From: Cyclostephanos tholiformis
Lineage: Eukaryota; Bacillariophyta; Thalassiosirophyceae; Thalassiosirales; Thalassiosiraceae
Assembly: GCA_036939975.1 (NCBI GenBank)
Contig: JALLPB010000907.1
Coordinates: 1-12,248, forward strand
Length of the DNA: 12,248 bases
Direction: 5' to 3'
This document shows, in pieces, positions 7,945-12,248 of the stretch. Below the pieces are notes generated by a model. It did not search any database and was not told the DNA's origin. It saw only the letters and a program-made list of their open reading frames with translations. A program made the translations under genes and the position numbers. How positions within the stretch are numbered: the first letter of the stretch is position 1; each line of letters starts with the position of its first letter.

Positions 7945-8439
7945 TTACCCCAATAAAAGAGCATCCTCCCTCTCTTGCTTGAGCGTCGCCCTGTTGGAAT
8001 CGTACGCCGTATTGTCCTCCCCCGCAACCCATGTCACCTTGACTTTGTCCAAGAACTAGTCGTACTGCGCCACGATATCCGGTGTCACCGACCTGCGGGC
8101 CTTGCTCATGGAATCCTTGAAGTGGGCGCAAGTGATGAATGGGACCGGATCCGGCAGCGCATCGGCCTCCTCCTGGGTCATCTCACCGTCATTGATGTGC
8201 CTGCGCCTCTTGATTTTGGCGACTATGCACTTGCATATGGCATTCTTGGTGGCGTGCTGGCATAACTCCGTGATGTCGGTGCTGGAGAATCCCTCCATCA
8301 CCTCCGCGAGGAGCTCGAAGGTGACGTCTTCTGCCACCGGGCTCTTGCGTAGGTTGGCCTTGAAGATGGACATGCGGGATATGTAGTCCTGTAGGGGGAT
8401 GTATATCAGCTGATTGAGATGACCGGGGCGCATTATGCC
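7945..8439 (-). pseudogene. CDC48: CDC48/p97 (VCP) AAA ATPase, C-terminal fragment
   Basis: The minus-strand frame reads RPGHLNQLIYIPL, then ANLRKSPVAEDV, GFSSTDITELCQHA and ARRSVTPDIVAQYD. This is the end of the second ATPase domain (D2) of CDC48/p97, whose usual forms are RPGRLDQLIYIPLPD, LRKSPVA, GFSGADLTEICQRA and ARRSVSD. CDC48 is a hexameric ubiquitin-selective unfoldase of the cytosol and nucleus. Only about the last 165 residues are present; the N domain, D1 and both Walker motifs of D2 are missing. The match starts abruptly near 8439 and the frame meets a stop just upstream. The second arginine of RPGRLD, an arginine-finger residue, is His, and the following Asp is Asn. A TAG at 8056-8058 interrupts the tail; the same frame goes on to TAA at 7945. 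It is a fragment, not a working gene. Confidence 0.85.
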
Positions 8440-8461
8440 GTACTATAGTACTTTAAGTACT
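8440..8461. repeat. Nested palindromes at the edge of the CDC48 fragment
   Basis: GTACTATAGTAC (8440-8451) is a perfect 12-bp palindrome. It overlaps AGTACTT-T-AAGTACT (8447-8461), a perfect 7-bp-arm inverted repeat. They sit exactly where homology to CDC48 ends, between the captured fragment and the element's subterminal region. Confidence 0.7.
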
Positions 8462-8479
8462 AGTTCCTACGTATATGAA

Positions 8480-8630
8480 GCTGACATTTTGGCAGCTGAC
8501 CAAAACAACACGACATTGTTGGGGCCCAAAATGGGGCGATGTTGCTGAATGTCGGGCCGACATTTCACAACTTGTTGCTGACATGTCGCCCGACACGACA
8601 TTTAGGCCCAAAAATTGGCGAAGCGACATC
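8480..8630. repeat. Palindrome-rich right subterminal region
   Basis: The tract is built from ATGTCG/CGACAT words. It includes AATGTCGG-G-CCGACATT (8548-8564, 8-bp arms around one base) and TGTCG-CC-CGACA near 8585. Words such as GATGTTGC and TTGTTGCTGACATG recall the left subterminal region, although the two ends align well only over the outer 17 bp. Confidence 0.6.
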
Positions 8631-8647
8631 CAACATGCGCAACTAAG
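8631..8647 (-). repeat. Right terminal inverted repeat
   Basis: CAACATGCGCAACTAAG is the exact reverse complement of 6793-6809. The sequence to its right does not continue the retroelement coding sense that ends at 6792. Confidence 0.75.
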
Positions 8648-8779
8648 CCCACTGTGACTGCACTGCTCAAGTTGCTATGAGGGAATAAGTACATGGCAAT
8701 TCATTGTGCCATTGGAGGGAAGGGAAGGTAGGCACAGGAGAGCATACCTCCATTGCTCACACTCATTTTCTTGTTTCAG
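8648..8779. other. Flank of the TIR element with a splice-acceptor candidate
   Basis: No coding sense is visible. The stretch ends in TTTTCTTGTTTCAG (8766-8779), a good polypyrimidine tract plus AG that could be the 3' end of an intron leading into the open segment at 8780. Confidence 0.35.
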
Positions 8780-8832
8780 GGCTTCACTTTTGAAAGTACG
8801 GATAATGCCGCAAAGCTCCCCCCCAAAAAGAA

Positions 8833-8926
8833 GTGAGTTGGCAAGTCAAAAATTCTAGTTATTTTGGAAAAAAAATTAGGGTTAACCCTAATTAGCTAGT
8901 AACTTTTTTAATGTTGCCCCCCCTAG
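8833..8926 (+). other. Candidate 94-nt GT-AG intron
   Basis: The donor reads AA|GTGAGTTGG and the acceptor CCCCCCCTAG|CATC. The length is normal for a diatom intron. Its middle carries a perfect 20-bp palindrome (8874-8893). Splicing preserves the reading frame across the junction. Confidence 0.4.
8874..8893. repeat. 20-bp palindrome joining TTAGGG and CCCTAA
   Basis: AATTAGGGTTAACCCTAATT is its own reverse complement. It places one TTAGGG telomere-type unit head-to-head with CCCTAA around a GTTAAC centre. Only one unit is present on each side, so a telomeric origin cannot be claimed from this alone. Confidence 0.6.
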
Positions 8927-9111
8927 CATCAACTACAACAACTACAATAATGACTACAGTGCCCAACACCATAACAATGACTACAACGGCAACAACAAGA
9001 ACAGCAACTGATGCTACCACAACTACCACAACTCAACTAACCAGTTTGCAGGAGGATACTTGACAATCAGTCTTCAGCTAAAAGAGAGGCTTTTAAATGC
9101 ATTCCACAACC

Positions 9112-10594
9112 ATCTCCCACATCATTGCTGTGCCAAATAACAAAGACACACTCATTGTGGAGAACATGGATGGCTTCATAACAACAGTCAGAAAATCCTG
9201 ATGATGGTGGGGACCGATATGATATTCAGCAACATTCTTGTAAATGCTCACCCAATGATCAACAAAAACAAAGTAGGCAAATGGGCATTTTTCTACATTG
9301 TTAGCAGACTCGTATGTGATGGTAAATTAAATGACTCTTACATGATGATGTGTGGTTGTATAGAGTGCATTGGCTTGCAGACGCTGCATCACTTGCTGTA
9401 GCCAAGCACAAAATGGTGCATTGTAACATTGATATCAACTGCAACACTGGATGACAAAAGCGTATGCTGAGGAGATGGCATGTTGGTGGGGTGATGTGAT
9501 GTTACATCTCACAACATCGGATTTATGGAATGCCAGTGCATTAATGCACTTGGAATGCCAAACACTTCAGTGCAATTCTTGCACATCATACCCAGTGCTG
9601 GTGGAGAAAGCGCATGAGGATGCAGGGATGGAGATGATATTGTATCACATGTACAAATATAAGGTGTTGCTCTGTGCCAATGGCAAGGAACATTGGCAAC
9701 TTGATCTTGTCCAATATCAGAAAACCATTGGCAAATTCCATTACCTTTATTATGTTCCAGTGCTCAAGCATGTGGCATGATGTTGGGAAGAATGCCACTG
9801 CATGACACATGGCAATGTAAGCTCGTATCCTGATTATAGCAAGAAGATGGGTCTCTCTTTCAATAAAAAGATTCAAAGTCAGTCTTACCAAAATACCTCA
9901 GTGAGCATTGAGGGTGCAACATTAGAGTGGATGGATGCTGATAGTGGTAAACACATGCACTACTTTGGACACTGGCCCAATAATAGTAAGCAAGACATGG
10001 CTGCAACAACACGGAATAGCAGGATGAGCTGTGCATTGAGTGCAACTTGCTTGATCTGGTTGAGGGAATATATTTGGGGAAATGGTGTGAAAGGGGACAG
10101 GCAGTACGGCCATGTCATATCAATGTGATAAGTAAATTTTTGGCTAGACATTATTCTTGTTAGAGCTGGATGGGAAGTGGTTCCTTGATGGACAAACCGG
10201 CAGCAATAAGCGCTTTTGCCAGCAGTGTATGTGTACAATAAATACGCCAGAGGAGGCCGAGAGTAAAAAAAATGATCATAGAGTTGATTGCAGTAAGCTC
10301 AGCCGCTGAATGTGAACTTCTGCTGAGCAATCCCCCTCACATCAACAGAATCAAACATAAAGACAAAGGGAGTGAGGGGGCTAAGGTGGAGCATAACACT
10401 TATGAGTGCTATGCAATGGACAAATAAATTCCATCCCTAATTATAGAATTGGATTTCCAAAAGTGAAATTCAGCGGTCTCTGTGCATACTACAACATATG
10501 CAAAGACCCTGACCTAGGATTGGGGATTGGAGACTACTGGAATTGTAACATTTTATGTGCTATGTCTTTTGAGTTACAAATCATGTACACATGA
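9112..10594 (+). pseudogene. Decayed coding region of unknown function
   Basis: A plus-strand sense can be followed in pieces: ISHIIAVPNNKDTLIVENMD (9112-9200), GKWAFFYIVSRLVCDGKL (within 9201-9330), ADAASLAVAKHKMVHCNID (about 9377-9435), a long frame-1 stretch from 9451 to 10128 with one TGA at 9778 (ECQTLQCNSC, then GKFHYLYYVPVL, then YQNTSVSIEGATLEWMDADS and YFGHWPNNSKQD), a frame-2 piece DGKWFLDGQTGSNKRFCQQC (10169-10307) and a last frame-2 piece IPNYRIGFPKVKFSGLCAYY (10406-10594). Cysteine clusters C-x4-C-x2-C and C-x2-C-x-C could bind zinc. I have a faint memory of similar diatom hypothetical proteins but no function. Repeated-family decay and the setting suggest a transposon-encoded protein. 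Stops are again mostly TGA. Confidence 0.45.
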
Positions 10595-10610
10595 TGGGAC
10601 ATACATGTGC

Positions 10611-10700
10611 CCTTTGCAATTCTAATATGCCTTTGCAATTGTCATGTTTCATCATATTATTTCTATATGGATGTTTGCAATTCTCACATTCATTTGCAAT
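10611..10700. repeat. TTTGCAAT short repeats, four copies
   Basis: TTTGCAAT occurs at 10613, 10632, 10674 and 10693 within 88 bp, twice as CCTTTGCAATT or GCCTTTGCAATT. The spacing is irregular (19, 42 and 19 bp), with two pairs separated by the same 19 bp. Confidence 0.55.
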
Positions 10701-11700
10701 ATTCATAATTGGGAGTCCTGATAATGGTGATTGAAATTGACAGCAATGAAAATGAAAGTAGTCCAACTCTTATTTAAATGAGAATTCCTCTGCTCTCTTA
10801 CAGCTCTTTGTTGTGTTGTGTGTGGATGTGACATATGTAAAGAACAGCTTAAGATGCCCAACGAATGAGGAGGAGTTAGGGGCTGCACTGGAGAATTCTT
10901 GCCATGAAGAAAAAAATCCTTTTTGTTCCACATAGGCAAAAAAATCAGGCGAGCCAGCCATGCCAATCTGGCCTCTCCCAACTTCCCCCCTTGCCAATTT
11001 TGCTGAACACCATGTTCGACAAAATCGTCCCCCTTGACCTTGTCATTACCATGATCATCTACTGCAAACTCATGTCTTTGGCAATGTAGTTGCACGGGGG
11101 CCTCACTTGGGCATGCAACTACTTGGTCAAATCCATGAGTTTGCCACTCCCCGCTGTGAAAAACCTTCCCCAGCACACACAACAATCAATGCAACGATGA
11201 TAAAAATCTGCATTCGGCAGTGGAATTCACTCCCCCCAATAACTGATGTCTTTCCCCCAAACCCAATGGTCCATATCATAGAACCCCCTCAACACTTCTT
11301 ATACCGCAGTGATGCATGTTGGGGTCTGAGGGGTCCATCATCCCACCAAACTCAACACACACAAAAACCACACAAAAAAAATCAACATTTTCGTGTCATT
11401 GTCTTCCCTCCCAGCAACCTTGTTGACTTTCCAACATCCTCCATCCCCAAGACTTCTCAAACATTCCTAATTGTTATGTCAAATGTCTCTGGTGAGGATA
11501 GTGCAGGGGGGATTCAGGAAGAGAGGTTATTACTAAATTTTACTTTTGAATCTATTTATTCCTCTTGTTTCTGATTACTTCTCCCTCTTCTCTCTTCTAA
11601 CCCGACTATAAAATTTTTCGGCTTATGCGGATTTTGGAGGAGGTGGGATAAAGGATTGTCTGGGAGGGGGGGGACAGGTGAATGCCAGAGTAATATGATG
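10701..11700. other. No supportable gene
   Basis: The longest open frames are 160 codons on the minus strand (10703-11185) and 155 codons on the plus strand (11107-11574). They partly overlap antisense, and neither shows a motif I know. A plus-strand piece (FDKIVPLDLVITMIIYCKLM, to a TAG at 11087, then LHGGLTWACNYLVKS) could equally be decayed coding sequence. Positions 11120-11470 are C-rich, and an ATG at 11478 opens MSNVSGEDSAGGIQEE just before a GT-like donor (GAG|GTTATT, 11523), a possible first exon too weak to list as a gene. A TATAAAA lies at 11606. Confidence 0.4.
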
Positions 11701-11701
11701 C

Positions 11702-11767
11702 GATGCAACAATCAACAAGAAACAGAGGATTGCAATGAGAGGCAGATGCAACAATCAAGAAACAGAG
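11702..11767. repeat. Direct repeat in purine-rich tract
   Basis: GATGCAACAATCAACAAGAAACAGAG (11702-11727) recurs as a 3-base-shorter copy at 11745-11767. The whole 11640-11960 stretch is A/G-rich, with many ACAGAG, GAGAGG and GGCA words. It looks like diverged simple sequence and not a gene; the minus-strand open frames across it (11606-11878, 11712-11984) are Cys/Ser/Leu-rich products of that composition. Confidence 0.6.
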
Positions 11768-12013
11768 AAGCAGAGGCGCTGACATAGAGGCAAAGGGAAG
11801 CAAACAGAGAAAAGAGGGGCACATCAGCATGTTGGCACAACAAGAGAGGGGGCAGATCAACATACTGCAACAGTACAATCAACCAAAGATGACACATCAA
11901 GAGGTAGCAGCATGACAAGACACCATGGCACCAGGCAGAGGTGCAATATGAGGGGGAGTAAACAAAAGCCAACCAAACAACCAACTAAAAAGGAGGGGCA
12001 TGATGGATGATAA

Positions 12014-12027
12014 ATTGCCATGGCAAT
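12014..12027. repeat. 14-bp palindrome
   Basis: ATTGCCATGGCAAT is a perfect palindrome in otherwise featureless AT-rich sequence (11985-12170 has no gene). It may be chance. Confidence 0.4.
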
Positions 12028-12174
12028 GGGCATTGTAATAACAAGAGTGGGTGAATCAATGTGACAACAAAAGACAAAGTAATAACAAAAACGAATGTAA
12101 GCTTTGCATAAATCATAAGATTATCAATCTACTTGAAGTTAAGTTGAATCATAAAAAGTTGCTTTCTGTTAATT

Positions 12175-12248
12175 TAGCCATAGCCATAGCCATGGCCATA
12201 GCCTTAGCCAGAGCCATAGCCATAGCCATAGCCATAGCCATAGCCATA
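12175..12248. repeat. (TAGCCA)n hexanucleotide microsatellite, cut by window edge
   Basis: About twelve units of TAGCCA run to the last base, with a few variants near the start (TGGCCA, TAGCCT, GAGCCA) and clean units at the end. The array continues beyond the window. In frame it would encode Ser-His or Ala-Ile dipeptides, but no start or stop context supports a gene. Confidence 0.9.

Larger units (their letters stand above)
6793..8647. mobile_element. TIR element carrying a captured CDC48 fragment (Pack-TYPE-like)
   Basis: A 17-bp sequence at 6793-6809 is repeated exactly, in reverse complement, at 8631-8647, defining an element of 1,855 bp. Inside each end lies a tract built from CATGTTGC or ATGTCG/CGACAT words with small palindromes, a common look of subterminal transposase-binding regions. 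Between them are a CDC48/p97 C-terminal fragment on the minus strand and a second GC-rich open frame on the same strand. No transposase frame is present, so the element would be non-autonomous. If the true ends are the inner GTTGCGC/GCGCAAC, both are flanked by TA, as in Tc1/mariner-type insertions; no 8-9 bp duplication is visible. The gene-capture idea is inference from the arrangement. Confidence 0.6.
8780..9135 (+). pseudogene. Spliced gene fragment with Asn/Tyr-rich stretch (tentative)
   Basis: After an acceptor-like CAG at 8779, the frame reads GFTFESTDNAAKLPPKK to 8832. A GT-AG intron candidate (8833-8926) then joins it in frame to INYNNYNNDYSAQHHNNDYN. The Asn/Tyr/His-rich run meets a TGA at 9009, then goes on in the same frame (CYHNYHNSTNQFAGGYL) to a TAA near 9135. 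Splicing keeps the frame open where the unspliced reading would stop, which is the main support for the intron. Asn/Tyr-rich tracts are low-complexity and cannot be assigned to a family. The fragment could be the front of the decayed gene that follows (9112-10594), since the sense appears to pass into it by a frame change. Confidence 0.35.

Noticed and set aside
7945..8439. A working CDC48 gene
   Set aside because: The N domain, D1 and the D2 Walker motifs are missing, an arginine-finger residue is changed, and the tail has an in-frame TAG.
6780..8660. An 8-9 bp target-site duplication typical of MULE elements
   Set aside because: The bases outside the TIRs (CCGCTCGA on the left, CCCACTGTG on the right) do not match; only TA can be proposed, and only with trimmed ends.
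11107..11574. 155-codon plus-strand gene
   Set aside because: Pro/His/Thr-rich sequence without motifs, overlapping another anonymous frame antisense. It is probably open by chance in C-rich DNA.
11606..11984. Two minus-strand frames of 90 codons rich in Cys, Leu and Ser
   Set aside because: They are products of the purine-rich repeated tract read on the other strand.
1..12248. tRNA, rRNA or bacterial operon signals
   Set aside because: I saw no tRNA-like T-arm with matching stems, no rRNA sequence, and no ribosome-binding-site-led gene runs.

Overview
This window is eukaryotic, AT-leaning and made mostly of decayed mobile DNA. The best guess is a centric diatom, such as a Thalassiosira- or Skeletonema-like genome. 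This rests on three things: the retroelement fits a protein set I remember from diatom genomes (memory only, no search run); one short GT-AG intron candidate is visible; and there is a CDC48-type AAA ATPase fragment. There is no operon layout, no tRNA or rRNA that I can recognise, and no plainly intact gene.

Layout. Positions 1-944 are non-coding apart from one weak signal-peptide-like exon (511-682). Positions 945-1204 are a 60-bp tandem repeat whose unit carries a small GACCA/TGGTC hairpin. Positions 1311-6792 are one long plus-strand retroelement relic. It has a gag-like region ending in a CCCH zinc knuckle, then a reverse transcriptase, then an RNase H domain, then the first part of a further overlapping reading frame that resembles the recombinase frame of DIRS-like elements. 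It is broken by about eight frameshifts and many in-frame stops, nearly all TGA. The RT motif that is normally VDD reads V-N-D.

The relic stops at 6792, exactly where a 1,855-bp element begins (6793-8647). That element is bounded by a perfect 17-bp inverted repeat and has palindrome-rich ends. On its minus strand it carries the C-terminal part of a CDC48/p97 ATPase (7945-8439) and a second GC-rich open frame (7110-7634). This looks like a Pack-TYPE DNA transposon: a non-autonomous element carrying a captured piece of a host gene. It is the most interesting object here.

To the right, 8780-9130 holds an intron-exon candidate with an Asn/Tyr-rich stretch, and 9112-10594 holds a second decayed plus-strand coding region of unknown function. 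Positions 10600-11700 show no gene I can support. The window ends in short repeats and a (TAGCCA)n microsatellite that runs off the edge.

The damage has a common theme. Stops fit CGA to TGA, and missense changes fit Arg to His/Cys and Asp to Asn. These are C-to-T and G-to-A transitions, largely at CpG, as expected from decay of methylated transposon DNA.
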